Positions 1-10,929 of a stretch of DNA of 64,000 bases are shown here, one piece after another (positions within the stretch are counted from its first letter, which is position 1; every line of letters starts with the position of its first letter). The DNA lies in NCBI GenBank assembly GCA_029582265.1, contig CM055823.1, positions 1,550,001 through 1,614,000 of the forward strand, written 5' to 3'. The notes below the pieces were generated by a model, which saw only the letters and a list, made by a program, of their open reading frames with translations, searched no databases and had not been told where the DNA came from. The DNA is from Zoroaster sp. YZ-2022 (taxonomy: Eukaryota > Echinodermata > Asteroidea > Forcipulatida > Zoroasteridae). The position numbers and the translations under genes are program-made.

Positions 1-436
1 CTGCTCGTTTTTGTAGAATAAATACATGTAGTGTGTACATGTATTTTTGTAGAATAAACAGTGTGTAGCTTGTTACTAAAGTGTAGTGAGTTTACCCAAA
101 GTATTTAGATGATTTTTATTCAGATAAAGGACAAGATATTAACATGATCATTCCATTAGATTAATTCAAATAAAGAATAAAATAATTTGATTGTTAAAAG
201 GACCTTGTTCAGTAAGAAATGTTTCAGTTGATTCATTATACACATGTACGTATGTATACGTACCAACATTTAAAAAAAATGTTATTAGACAAAATATTAA
301 CTTCATTCCATGAGAGATTCTATCCAAAATACTTTGAATTTGGTGCTTTTAACTTGCTTCTTTTGATTACACACTTGATGTCATATTTGCTTTCGTTATA
401 CTCAAAGGTGGAGTTTCATAGGAGTTGTGACACGAT

Positions 437-1282
437 CAGGCCTCGAACTTCGTGTTCAAAAGGGCACGGCAATAATTGCCATGCTTTTTCTCAAATTTGA
501 AGGGCATCACGGCAATTTTGTAAATTTCGAAAGGGCACCACGGCATTTTTTTTAATTTGGGGGCACCGGCAAAAACAAAATTAACAAGTTTGCTCTCTTA
601 CAACGATCTTTTCGGGCATTTTTATTACTTATTTTTTGATTTGCTATATCAGTATAACCGGTTTAATTTATTCTCAAACTTTTGTACTTACCGCGTCGCG
701 AATTGATTATTCAACACTGTCAATGTCATATTATGCGCATACATGTTTGAGAAAATTACGCATATGAATAGGCCAACTTCTACTGTGCGGTACCAATGAA
801 CGCTCATTTCAACACACACTGTCACATGGACACCAACGCTTTGCAAACAATTTCGAGTGGAACGAGTTGTGCGCCGCCAACGCCGCAACCGATGGCGAAC
901 GGCTTTCTGCTGCTGATGAGGTGTTCGCTTTAAGCTTACGTCGTGCGATCACAACGCACTGCGCCGCAGCCATTTTAACTCACACTCGCCGAATTCCGTT
1001 GGCCATGGCGCGCCAACGCTTGGCTTAACGTTTACTCACCGCTTGCGTGAATGGAACGCAGCCGCCCTGGACAGGTAAAAAATTCTCGCCTGATTGTGTC
1101 ATTCGAATCAAGGCGAGTATTTTGACGTTGATGATGCATGTTCACAATACTAAAGGGCACCGACGGCAGTCAAATAAAAAGGGCACGGCAATTTATTGCC
1201 GTGAAATGTCGGTGATTTCGAGGGCATCGCGGCAAAGGCACAGGGCACCGACGGCAATTGCCGTCGGTAATTTCGAGCCCTG
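437..1282. mobile_element. Non-autonomous hAT-like TIR element
   Basis: The ends are caggcctcgaa on the left and ttcgagccctg on the right, imperfect inverted repeats, flanked by a direct cacgat repeat (431-436 and 1283-1288). The subterminal parts repeat 'agggcac.cggcaatt' blocks in both orientations. CAGGGCTCGAAATT-type ends are typical of non-autonomous hAT elements, but the clear target duplication is 6 bp rather than 8. No transposase was seen. The CpG-rich middle (about 870-1050) differs greatly from copy 2. Confidence 0.6.
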
Positions 1283-1790
1283 CACGATCTACGCGTTCCA
1301 AACTATTATGCAGTATAAAGGCATTGAGTGTGTCATGCATTGTGCGTTTATATGTAGCATATTGTGCCAATGTGCTATCTACAATTACAAGAATTATCTT
1401 ACAACATGTATGTCAAAGAAATAGATATAAGGCTGAAGTTTCTGCCACTACTCTGGGGATTGAGATTACTTTTTAAAATATTGACAATAAATTAGTGATG
1501 GGATGGTTAACCGACCAAAACTGCACGAACCGTTTATAAAATTTTCCGGCTAACCGACCAACCATTTTGGAAGAATTTTTTGCCCATTTTGTTGTTCTAG
1601 ACTTTTTTTTTGCTGCATTGGTTATTAAACAATCATTGCAGAAATTTGATTGATCAATGCTTTTTGATTGAAAATGTACACATGTATGCATATTGTGCCA
1701 TTTGCCAATGATCTAGTTTGTGTGACCGTCAGGTGCTGACTTTCGGTTAACTGACCATGAAAGATTCGGTTAAACTGTGAACTCATGCAT

Positions 1791-3825
1791 AGTACAGTAT
1801 GAAAGATTCAGTTAAACTGTTAGTGAACTAACTGGTAACTCACAGCACTAGTTTGTACATGATCTGTTTGCATACATGCATGGTACACACATGCATTGGT
1901 CATAGTACAGTATGAAAGATTCAGTTAAACTGTTAGTGAACTAACTGGTAACTCCCAGCACTAGTTTGTACATGATCTGTTTGTATACATGTATGGTACA
2001 CACATGCATTGGTCATAGTACAGTATGAAAGATTCAGTTAAACTGTTAGTGAACTAACTGGTAACTCCCAGCACTAGTTTGTACATGATCTGTTTGCATA
2101 CATGTATGGTACACACATGCATTGGTCATAGTACAGTATGAAAGATTCAGTTAAACTGTTAGTGAACCAACTGGTAACTCCCAGCACTAGTTTGTACATG
2201 ATCTGTTTGCATACATGCATGGTACACACATGCATTGGTCATAGTACAGTATGAAAGATTCAGTTAAACCAGTTAGTGAACTAACTGGTAACTCCCAGCA
2301 CTAGTTTGTACATGATCTGTTTGCATACATGTATGGTACACACATGCATTGGTCATAGTACAGTATGAAAGATTCAGTTAAACTGTTAGTGAACTAACTG
2401 TTAACTCCCAGCACTAGTTTGTACATGATCTGTTTGCATACATGCATGGTACACACATGCATTGGTCATAGTACAGTATGAAAGATTCAGTTAAACTGTT
2501 AGTGAACTAACTGGTAACTCCCAGCACTAGTTTGTACATGATCTGTTTGCATACATGTATGGTACACACATGCATTGGTCATAGTACAGTATGAAAGATT
2601 CAGTTAAACTGTTAGTGAACTAACTGGTAACTCACAGCACTAGTTTGTACATGATCTGTTTGCATACATGCATTGGTCATAGTACAGTATGAAAGATTCA
2701 GTTAAACTGTTAGTGAACCAACTGTTAATTCCCAGCACTAGTTTGTACATGATCTGTTTGCATACATGCATGGTACACATGCATTGGTCATAGTACAGTA
2801 TGAAAGATTCAGTTAAACTGTTAGTGAACTAACTGGTAACTCCCAGCACTAGTTTGTACATGATCTGTTTGCATACATGCATGGTACACATGCATTGGTC
2901 ATAGTACAGTATGAAAGATTCAGTTAAACTGTTAGTGAACTAACTGTTAACTCCCAGCACTAGTTTGTACATGATCTGTTTGCATACATGCATGGTACAC
3001 ACATGCATTGGTCATAGTACAGTATGAAAGATTCAGTTAAACTGTTAGTGAACTAACTGTTAACTCCCAGCACTAGTTTGTACATGATCTGTTTGCATAC
3101 ATGCATGGTACACACATACATTGGTCATAGTACAGTATGAAAGATTCAGTTAAACTGTTAGTGAACCAACTGGCAACTCCCAGCACTAGTTTGTACATGA
3201 TCTGTTTGCATACATGCATGGTACACACATGCATTGGTCATAGTACAGTATGAAAGATTCAGTTAAACTGTTAGTGAACTAACTGTTAACTCCCAGCACT
3301 AGTTTGTACATGATCTGTTTGCATACATGCATGGTACACACATGCATTGGTCATAGTACAGTATGAAAGATTCAGTTAAACTGTTAGTGAACTAACTGTT
3401 AACTCCCAGCACTAGTTTGTACATGATCTGTTTGCATACATGCATGGTACACACATGCATTGGTCATAGTACAGTATGAAAGATTCAGTTAAACTGTTAG
3501 TGAACTAACTGGCAACTCCCAGCACTAGTTTGTACATGATCTGTTTGCATACATGCATGGTACACACATACATTGGTCATAGTACAGTATGAAAGATTCA
3601 GTTAAACTGTTAGTGAACTAACTGGCAACTCCCAGCACTAGTTTGTACATGATCTGTTTGCATACATGCATGGTACACACATACATTGGTCATAGTACAG
3701 TATGAAAGATTCAGTTAAACTGTTAGTGAACTAACTGGTAACTCCCAGCACTAGTTTGTACATGATCTGTTTGCATACATGCATGGTACACACATACTGT
3801 ACATTGGTCATAGTACAGTATGAAA
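1791..3825. repeat. 113-bp satellite array, about 18 copies (copy 1)
   Basis: The motif agtacagtatgaaagattc recurs every 113 bp (1791, 1904, 2017 and so on) to 3812. Monomers are over 95% alike, with recurrent variants (gcatgcat/gtatgtat, ggtaac/gttaac/ggcaac) and 2-19-bp deletions. A diverged partial monomer lies just upstream at about 1752-1800 (gaaagattcggttaaactg), so the array probably grew from this site. Upstream 1486-1750 carries ggttaaccgacc motifs that resemble hAT subterminal sequence. No ORF of interest. Confidence 0.97.
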
Positions 3826-4250
3826 TCATAAAACATTTTCCTGAGACTTAGAATCTCAAAATGTTATTAAAATAGTGATTCGTGTTATCAATGATTTTCT
3901 ATATATCTATTCATTTGTACTCGCTTGCCGATGGTTTCAAAGATAATAAGTAATTAAATACATGTAACATACATGTACTTTCAACATACCATTTAGGAAA
4001 ACATTAATTAGAACAGTCCCGTCCAGAGGACAAACACTTAAGGTCTACATGGTTAAAAGTTAAAATCTAAGTAAAAAAATGTCAAGAACCATTAATGAAT
4101 AATACAAGTAATAAAAGCAAATGAAACTTTCTGGTTAAAATTTTCCCACAAAAAAAAAAAAAATTGCTGTAAACATCATTTCCTATCTGACATGAATTGA
4201 GCATGTCGGATGTAACAGCATATGTTCATGGACTGCATTACTCCTTCACT
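3826..4250. other. AT-rich spacer, nothing recognised
   Basis: Unique-looking AT-rich DNA between the satellite and the LINE remnant, with a 15-base A run at about 4149-4163. No splice-bounded ORF or transposon end was recognised. Confidence 0.5.
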
Positions 4251-4251
4251 T

Positions 4252-4623
4252 TGTACATTATTTCCCCACAAGGCTTTATTGGAGTGTAATCTCTCGAATT
4301 TAAAGATAATTGTCGTGTTGACATACAATAAAGTCTACACTCCATCACGCTAATTTGCCCAGTAACATGTCACTCCTAAAGGAACCGACAAAACGGAACT
4401 GGGGTGATACATGTAGGTCTTTTTCTGTCACGGCTCCGAGACTCTGGAATCATCTTCCAACTAAACTCATATCTTTTCATAGTATAACTAGATTTAATTC
4501 GCTGCTTAAAACTCATCTTATGTCACAATTCTTTGTAGGTACATGTACATGTATCTCAGTACATAATTATTTTCCCACAAGGTTTTATTGGAGTGTAATC
4601 TCTTGAATTTAAAGATAATTGTC
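4252..4623 (+). pseudogene. LINE reverse transcriptase C-terminal remnant
   Basis: The ORF at 4355-4606 includes RSFSVTAPRLWNHLP followed by SITRFNSLLKTHL, the conserved C-terminal tail of CR1/L2/Jockey-type non-LTR reverse transcriptases. Only this tail remains; the endonuclease and catalytic RT motifs are absent. The remnant is bracketed by a direct repeat of about 60 bp (4252-4314 and 4557-4623, core ttattggagtgtaatctct), far longer than a usual LINE target duplication. Copy 1 has a 6-bp in-frame insertion (catgta) relative to copy 2. Confidence 0.85.
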
Positions 4624-5234
4624 TGTAAAACTGTAAACATTACGGTACATTGTTCAAAGGTGACAGATTTCTGTTCACTCTGATCAAATGTTAAGTCCGA
4701 ATTTTAAAAAGTCGTTTACGGGTAATTGGAACCGATAAATAGAACCTATATTCATGTACAGTTTATTTCTTTTTCAACACGTAACATTTCTGTAAAGCAA
4801 TTATTATATTATTGTGTGGCCCAAATACAATAACTTTTTAATCTAATAAATAGAGAATTAGCTGTAGTATAAATACATCATGGGATAGGCACTTACATGC
4901 GGAACTAATTCCTAGAAAACTAGAGGCAATCTTAAACTAGATACGGGCGAATCATCAGCTGTGGGCAGAATGTGCAGAATGTGCAGAATGTGGGCAGAAG
5001 GTGCGCATGCAAGATACAGTTCTCTCAAACTTCTCACTCTATCACTGTTTTAATTTTTTTAGAGTTAATGCGTCAGTCTGTGGAACAATACATGTACCGC
5101 AAACCGAAACGATATTAATACATGTACATGTACATTAAATCCTGGCTTATACACTGGTCTAAATCCATTGTTGAGTACATCATGTACACAGTATGCTGTG
5201 GACTAGATATTACACACTTTTACTATTTTCTTGT
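4624..5234. other. Intergenic or intronic spacer
   Basis: AT-rich DNA with tacatgta clusters and a short gtgcagaat tandem at 4967-4999. No coding or mobile element signal was recognised. Confidence 0.5.
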
Positions 5235-5238
5235 TTAA

Positions 5239-5682
5239 CTCAACCTTTCTAAATCCTCCAAAATCTCTTTGCTTACATTGTAAGTGAAGGATTGAGGTTA
5301 CATGCTACATGCTCTTGCTAAAGTGATTCTGGAGGATTGAGGTTATTAGGCATACTTGCCTTTCCATGGTACACATGTATCCATGTTGGTTGTAGTGATT
5401 GCAAGGTCAGTGCTTGGGTCAGTGGACACTGTTTATTGCTGCATGCATGTAGAGAGGTCCTTGGTTATGCACATGTACATGTATCACAGATTAGAAATGC
5501 AGTGCATACATGTACATGTCATGTGCTTGCTTTACTACTGAAGGATTTTGGAGATTCAGGTTATGTGTAAGCAAGTGGGCCTAGGGAGTTGGGAAGGATT
5601 CAGGTTATGTGTAAGCAAGTGGGCCTAGGGAGTTAGGAAGGATTCAGGTTATGTGTAAGCAAATGGGCCTAGGGAGTTAGGG
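5239..5682. mobile_element. TTAA-flanked piggyBac-like MITE with internal tandem repeat
   Basis: Flanked by TTAA (5235-5238 and 5683-5686). The right end is gggagttaggg. The left end is mutated here, but in copy 2 it is ccctaacc, giving CCCTAA...TTAGGG termini. The right part (5551-5682) has three copies of a unit of about 45 bp (ggattcaggttatgtgtaag). Termini beginning CCC next to TTAA are typical of piggyBac-type elements. No transposase is present. Confidence 0.6.
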
Positions 5683-5689
5683 TTAAAGA

Positions 5690-6633
5690 CACAATGAAAT
5701 AACTTTCACAGGTTTGTTGTAGATATTCAGAACATGTACATGTACAGAGCATGTGTACAGGTTATGTATGGATATATTCCAGTTTACTGATTGTGTAAAA
5801 CTCACTTTATTCTAATGGTTGGGCAGCCCAATTTAGAAGCAAGCAATCATTTCAGATCCTCACTAAATATGACACCGCAAGGGGGAAAGGGGTTAGGGGG
5901 AGGGGAGTATAAATCATGGGGTACTACCATAATCATAATGTCAAAAAACTTCCACCAAATTTTCCCTCCACTTCTAAACTTGTAGCAATCCATTTCCATG
6001 TTGGAATGCAGCATGACGGATGGATTTTTTGCCAATTTTCCCACACAATTTTATATTGCTTGGTTTTATTTTGGCTAAAATGCCTATATGATGTATGTAA
6101 ACACACACAAACTACAACGTTTCAGTCGCACATGTTCCATTTTTGAAACAAGCCCTTTTGTTACATACATACAGTGTAGTGTTTTATAAATGATTAATAT
6201 TTGAGGGACCTACAGTACCTGTACATGTAACATACTGCCTTGGGAATTCCCATGAAATAGATTAACCCTTGTATGCAATCTCCAAAATGCCACAAAACTT
6301 GGTCTGATAAATGTACAATGCTTTTCTATGCATGCCTCAAAATATTGCATACTGTACACGAGTGGTACATGGATACCCCAAAATTCCCCTGGGATAAAAC
6401 CAAGTGTTCTGACCTTCACACAAACCAAGTGTGCACAGTGTGCCACAGTGTGCCACATGGTATTTTGTGGATAACTCCTGCTATACATTGTATGTACAGT
6501 GCATTTTGCAAAGCAGGTGGCTGCTTCAGTTTACATGTACCTCATCTCTGAAGTGCCTTAGGGAATGCCATTAATCTTCAGATAAGAAAGTAGTGCCTCA
6601 AAATGTCATGGTTGTGACATTTTGAAGTATGGG
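5690..6633. other. Spacer, later duplicated in inverted form at 59.7-60.0 kb
   Basis: No gene was recognised. The part from about 6265 to 6633 has a third, diverged and inverted relative at 59733-60005, so this flank is itself a dispersed or duplicated sequence. The overlapping ORFs on both strands look like chance. Confidence 0.6.
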
Positions 6634-8130
6634 CAGGATTCGACTTTAACTTTTTTTTTTCACCGCCGCCGGGCTAGTAAACCAAACTTTCACTAGCCCG
6701 CAAGCCTTTTCACTCGCCCGTATGTTTTTAAATACTTTTAATCAAATCACTGTTTTTTAGTAATTTAGTATTTTGCATCAGAACGTGCATTATAAACAAC
6801 AGTTGTCAGTTACCTTATTATTATGTGCATATTTGTTTCTGAGGCAATACTAATGTTTCTTTAATTAATAACGATTCTATTCTAATAACAGAGGAAAAGA
6901 TCAGGCACATTAGTGTACAGTAATGTTTTGTTTTTAATTCTGAAAATGAAGAAGGCTCATTTTTCATATTTTATTTCTAACCAACTGAACACAGCAATAA
7001 TGAAAACATTTAAAAAACAGGGCACCAAGGCAATTTTAAGATTTTCAAAGGGCATCACGCAATGATAAAAAAAAAACGTAAGGGCACCAAGGCAATCTTT
7101 TTAAAAGAAAGAAAAATTAACACACTCCAATTCAGCACATTCAATAAGACTAAACTTGTTTCCTTTATCTGTCTCCGCTTTGGGTTTTACATGTAGGCTA
7201 CATATGAAAACAGTATTGCAAACACCAATTAAATATAAATAAAAACACAATGTTAACCGAAAAACCATCAAGTTTTATGCATTTGGATGTGGCAGTATTC
7301 AGTTCACTCTTTTTTATTTGCTAGTCGGCCTTTGACAGCATGTTGACAGCGTGGCGACCACCAAATTCTGCCAAAAAGCCCTGGCATCAAGCACGATGGG
7401 CCGCATAGTTTATTACTAACCGCGGCCCGGGGCGATGCGTCATGTCGATACGTTGTATCGATGCATCTGCATACGGGTACGCATACACGCTGCATGCATG
7501 TACATGTATATGTCTAGGTACCAATCTCGGCATATTGTTTACGCTTGCGTAATGCGCCTTCAAGCGGCCGGCTGGCTTCTTACCTTAGCTGGTACCGCGA
7601 ATGCCTGGTACGCGGTGTTTATGTTGTGGGTACTGTTGACACTACAACCAAAAGTATTAGCAGGCCAAATAAGGGGGCCAAAGTTCGCACATGACCAAGC
7701 CAGCCGATATTGCCTGGTAAACTCGCTATATCATTTTGGTCATGAGTGCCAGTAATTTTTGACTTATTTTGTTCCCAAAATGGTCATTATGTGAACAGTC
7801 TGGTCTTAGCAGGCAAAAGCAGCTACACCGTGTTGCGTTAATCGAGCGTATGGGCGATGTATTTTTCGATGGAGAATATTACATGTGCCTTAGTAAATAA
7901 TAATGTGTAAACAAAGTGGTGGTGACACGCTTGCAATGCAGGGAAAAAGACACAACTCATTGGCATTTTTAAAGGGCATCATGCGCAGAGGGTGAGGGGC
8001 ATTGGCCAGCGGTGCCGTCGATGCCGTCAGTATTCCAGAGGGCTGATATAGGCCACCGGTGACAATATTTTGACCGCCCAGCCGTGCTACTGAAGGAAGG
8101 AAGTTTTGACTTGCCCGGCCGCTGTTTTCA
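6634..8130. mobile_element. hAT-like element, truncated by the assembly gap
   Basis: The left end is caggattcgactttaac followed by a region rich in actcgcccg. The matching right end is missing here because the contig stops at 8130; it is present in copy 2 (ends at 53582 with aaggtcgaaccctg). Internal blocks of 'agggcaccaaggcaat' recur at 7019-7100 and 7970-8030. CAGGRTTCGAC-type TIRs suggest hAT. No transposase ORF was seen. The CpG-rich section at 7330-7600 is heavily diverged from copy 2. Confidence 0.6.
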
Positions 8131-8630
8131 NNNNNNNNNNNNNNNNNNNNNNNNNNNNNNNNNNNNNNNNNNNNNNNNNNNNNNNNNNNNNNNNNNNNNN
8201 NNNNNNNNNNNNNNNNNNNNNNNNNNNNNNNNNNNNNNNNNNNNNNNNNNNNNNNNNNNNNNNNNNNNNNNNNNNNNNNNNNNNNNNNNNNNNNNNNNNN
8301 NNNNNNNNNNNNNNNNNNNNNNNNNNNNNNNNNNNNNNNNNNNNNNNNNNNNNNNNNNNNNNNNNNNNNNNNNNNNNNNNNNNNNNNNNNNNNNNNNNNN
8401 NNNNNNNNNNNNNNNNNNNNNNNNNNNNNNNNNNNNNNNNNNNNNNNNNNNNNNNNNNNNNNNNNNNNNNNNNNNNNNNNNNNNNNNNNNNNNNNNNNNN
8501 NNNNNNNNNNNNNNNNNNNNNNNNNNNNNNNNNNNNNNNNNNNNNNNNNNNNNNNNNNNNNNNNNNNNNNNNNNNNNNNNNNNNNNNNNNNNNNNNNNNN
8601 NNNNNNNNNNNNNNNNNNNNNNNNNNNNNN
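8131..8630. other. Assembly gap, exactly 500 N
   Basis: A run of 500 N, the same length as the second gap, so it is a scaffold join of arbitrary size. Translated reading frames across it are meaningless. Confidence 1.
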
Positions 8631-8766
8631 GTCTTGTCATTATTCTGTTCATAGCCTTGCTGATGTCTAAAGCGCTTAAGAATAAATGTAATACAGTGTA
8701 ATACATTTGTATGAAGAATAAATCACTTCATCACTGCCAGCAACTGGACAAGAGGCATCCTGGAGC

Positions 8767-8920
8767 AGTGGCGTAACTAGGGAACAATTTTCGGGGGAAC
8801 TAGGGATTGCACCACTTTTTTCTAGGGGGAATATCAATACTTGAATCCTGCAGTCTCAAACAGTGACCTATTTTTTCCCTCAAAATTCTGCACCAGCGGG
8901 GGGTACTTGCAGAGTGCTGA
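8767..8920. repeat. Dispersed repeat, relative at about 41110-41262
   Basis: Begins cagtggcgtaactaggg and contains ttgaatcctgcagtctcaaa, then gacctattttttccctcaaaattctg. The block near 41150-41240 has the same order (tcctgcagcctcaaaatg, then gacctattttcaaaattctg). The CAGTGGCGTA start is common among non-autonomous TIR elements, but no partner end was identified here. Confidence 0.55.
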
Positions 8921-9950
8921 ATGAACATACTTCATATTTTTGTAGCATAAACTTGTGCTAATAGTAATTAAATTTGGACACTACAAAATCATGTAACGTT
9001 TTTGTTTTTGAAGAAAAGCTGGGGATGACGAATTGATTAAACAAATGCGATTAATTTACACTAACTTGAATGTTTCATGTTGTTTATTTATTACACATCG
9101 ATTTGTTTGAAAATGTTAATTTATTTTCATAAATATTAACTACGAAAAGCATGGTTCTATTGGTCACTGCCTTTTGCATTGCGGGTGTAAATTGTCTTTG
9201 CACTTGCAGGTAATGTAAGGAGGTCTACTGATGAGTAATGATAAATCCCACTGATCCACTTATTGCATGACGTTATTGTTTGCCACGCCCCATTTGGTTC
9301 CCAAGAAAAGTTTGTCCAATAATGATAACGTCATTTGCGGTGAGCATAAGTCAATCACAAAACGCATAGGCCGTCGTACAAAATCAGTTCAGTGTACACG
9401 CACCACGTGTGTGCCTGAACCAAAGGCTTTTAAGCATAGTGTGGGGCACACTGCGGAAGCTTTGGACGTAAACAACGAATACGTCTAAAATGTGGCCCCT
9501 GCATGAGCATAAACACGTACTTCTTGCATGGTTATTTTTTATTTTGTGTAGAGGACTAGGCTAATCGATTTGAAATAACAGGGGGGGGACCGTTAACTTA
9601 TTGGTATTTCTCTTAACGGCGACTTAAATATAAACAAGATCTCTTCAATGTGTTCATTTTATGGGGTTTAGGTGGACTTCCCTCTGTTGATATGGGATGA
9701 ACTGCGCGTGACTTAGCATGTGCTCAATGTGCACTGTTAATGCTAATTGTGCTGGAAGTTTCCCACACTGCCAGAGTAAACTCGACGGCGATTGGATTTT
9801 CACTTACGAAAATGTATTATTTCGAGTACAATTTTGCAAGAAATAAAGAAAAAACAGCAACAGGCATTAAAGAGCTTAATGTATGTGTTTGTTTATTGTC
9901 TGAATGTTACAAAAAATTGTTTTAGTACTTTTATAAACCACGGGAAAAAA
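8921..9950. other. Spacer without recognisable genes
   Basis: AT-rich sequence. The small ORF at 9267-9488 has no splice context or recognisable domain, so it is not called. A run of nine G lies at about 9584-9592. Confidence 0.5.
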
Positions 9951-9954
9951 TTGG

Positions 9955-10042
9955 CCAACTATTCGCGAATAGTCGATTATTCGCGTATAAAGTTGCCGCG
10001 CGATTAATTGAATAGTAAATTTTACTATTCGCCCAGGCCTAC
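9955..10042. mobile_element. Possible hAT end remnant (attcgcgaatag motifs)
   Basis: Dense inverted motifs (attcgcgaatagtcg, gcgattaattgaatag, ttactattcgcccaggcc) resemble the subterminal and terminal sequence of hAT elements with CAGGCCTGGGCGAATAGT-like ends. Only one end is visible and no target duplication could be assigned. Confidence 0.35.
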
Positions 10043-10054
10043 TCTGGACCTACT

Positions 10055-10320
10055 GGTTGGGGAGGGTCAAATTTGAGGGGAATGCCCACTTTGAGGAAAG
10101 GTCAGAGAGGTGGAAAACCCTCATCAGAGAGGTGGAAGACCCTCATCAGAGAGGTAAGGGACCACTTGGAAGGTATGGCCCACTGAGAGGGAGTGCAAAT
10201 TCAAGGGACCTTGGTCCCCGAAGAGGGAAAGGGAAAGCCTTTTGGGAAGAAAACAAAGGAAAAGGGCTCCCATTTTCACACGGGAAGGGCCACCCCTAAG
10301 GGATGAATATAAAAGGGCCT
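10055..10320. repeat. Purine-rich degenerate repeat block
   Basis: Strongly purine-biased on the plus strand, with short direct repeats (ctcatcagagaggtggaaga, present about twice, and gggaaagggaaagcc). The plus-strand ORF over it is low-complexity and is not called as a gene. Confidence 0.55.
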
Positions 10321-10394
10321 TGATGAGTAATCAAGGATGGTGATGGAAAGGCTTTTAACGGAGTTGAGGATTAGCAAAGAACTATCATACATAC

Positions 10395-10609
10395 CAACAC
10401 ATCTGATTTATGCTTGAATTCCAGAACATCTTGACGGTAGTCCTGGACACCTGGCACACTGTCTGGATGAAGGTGCCACTCCTCGAGCGCCCTCTCAGGC
10501 ATCACCTCGTAGAGGTACAGCATGTCTGGATGGTTAGGTGGTAAAACAGGCCAGGAGACCGCCACGAAATATGGTGAAGATGAGTCGTGGGTTTACATAG
10601 GGCATCAGT
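10395..10609 (-). CDS. Candidate exon 3' of WD40-like exons, frame unresolved
   Basis: On the minus strand a canonical acceptor (tcatctccag) precedes base 10609 and a strong donor (gtatgtatg) follows base 10395. The 3' part is open for about 60 residues, including NHPDMLYLYEVMPERALEEW and a stretch ending FKHKSDVL at the donor. That frame meets a stop near the acceptor, while another frame is open from the acceptor (MPYVNPRLIFTIF) and then stops. This pattern fits a one-base indel near 10560. It is probably part of the same gene as the exons at 10761-11795. The product is not recognised. Confidence 0.45.
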
Positions 10610-10760
10610 CTGGAGATGAATGGTGACAGAAAACTTGAGAATTTTTTTCCCATCCTCCTTAATATATATCAGTTTTGTTGAAAGATTTAATGACCCTGCA
10701 ATTTATTTTTGGTTCATATGATCGCTTCCTCCCCCACCCCTTGCTTCAATTCCTCAGTAC

Positions 10761-10889
10761 CTGTGTGTTCCCATCATGACCTTGTTGTTGGTGTGAAGTG
10801 GGGGACTCTTATGTTCCAGATGTCAAAGTCACTCCCCTTGCAAGAGCTGGCGATGAAATCCTCAGACATGCATAACACTTGTCCTTGCT
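10761..10889 (-). CDS. Exon, WD40-like blade (pairs with 11639-11795)
   Basis: Acceptor tctgttttcag before base 10889 and donor gtactg after base 10761, on the minus strand. It begins two bases into a codon, which exactly completes the one base left by the exon at 11639-11795. The reading is QGQVLCMSEDFIASSCKGSD then FDIWNI, which matches the end of a WD40 blade (Asp-x-x-Trp-Asn). The frame stops three codons before the donor, so either this is a terminal exon or there is a frame break. It acts as part of a beta-propeller if real; the protein family is not identified. Confidence 0.6.
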
Positions 10890-10929
10890 CTGAAAACAGA
10901 ATCAAACAGATTGATTTTTAAAAATAAAG

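Larger units (their letters stand above)
1..8130. repeat. Segmental copy 1, matching 45482-53540
   Basis: Position 1 aligns with 45482 and the match runs collinearly to the last base before the N gap (8130 aligns with about 53540). Every component is shared in the same order: TIR element, 113-bp satellite, LINE remnant, TTAA-flanked MITE and hAT-like element. Most differences are 1-10 bp indels; AT-rich parts are nearly identical, while CpG-rich parts (about 870-1050 and 7330-7600) differ strongly. This copy occupies the whole of contig 1, so an unmerged second haplotype is at least as likely as a genomic duplication. Confidence 0.95.

Noticed and set aside
1791..3825. 113-bp array as CRISPR or iteron origin
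   Set aside because: No spacers, no associated genes and clear eukaryotic satellite behaviour in two copies.
8084..8706. Long ORFs across 8131-8630
   Set aside because: They consist of N translated as X across an assembly gap.
9267..9488. 73-codon ORF
   Set aside because: No recognised domain, no splice sites, and isolated in repeat-rich DNA.
10057..10299. Basic 80-residue ORF
   Set aside because: It follows a purine-rich degenerate repeat with low-complexity composition and no splice or domain support.
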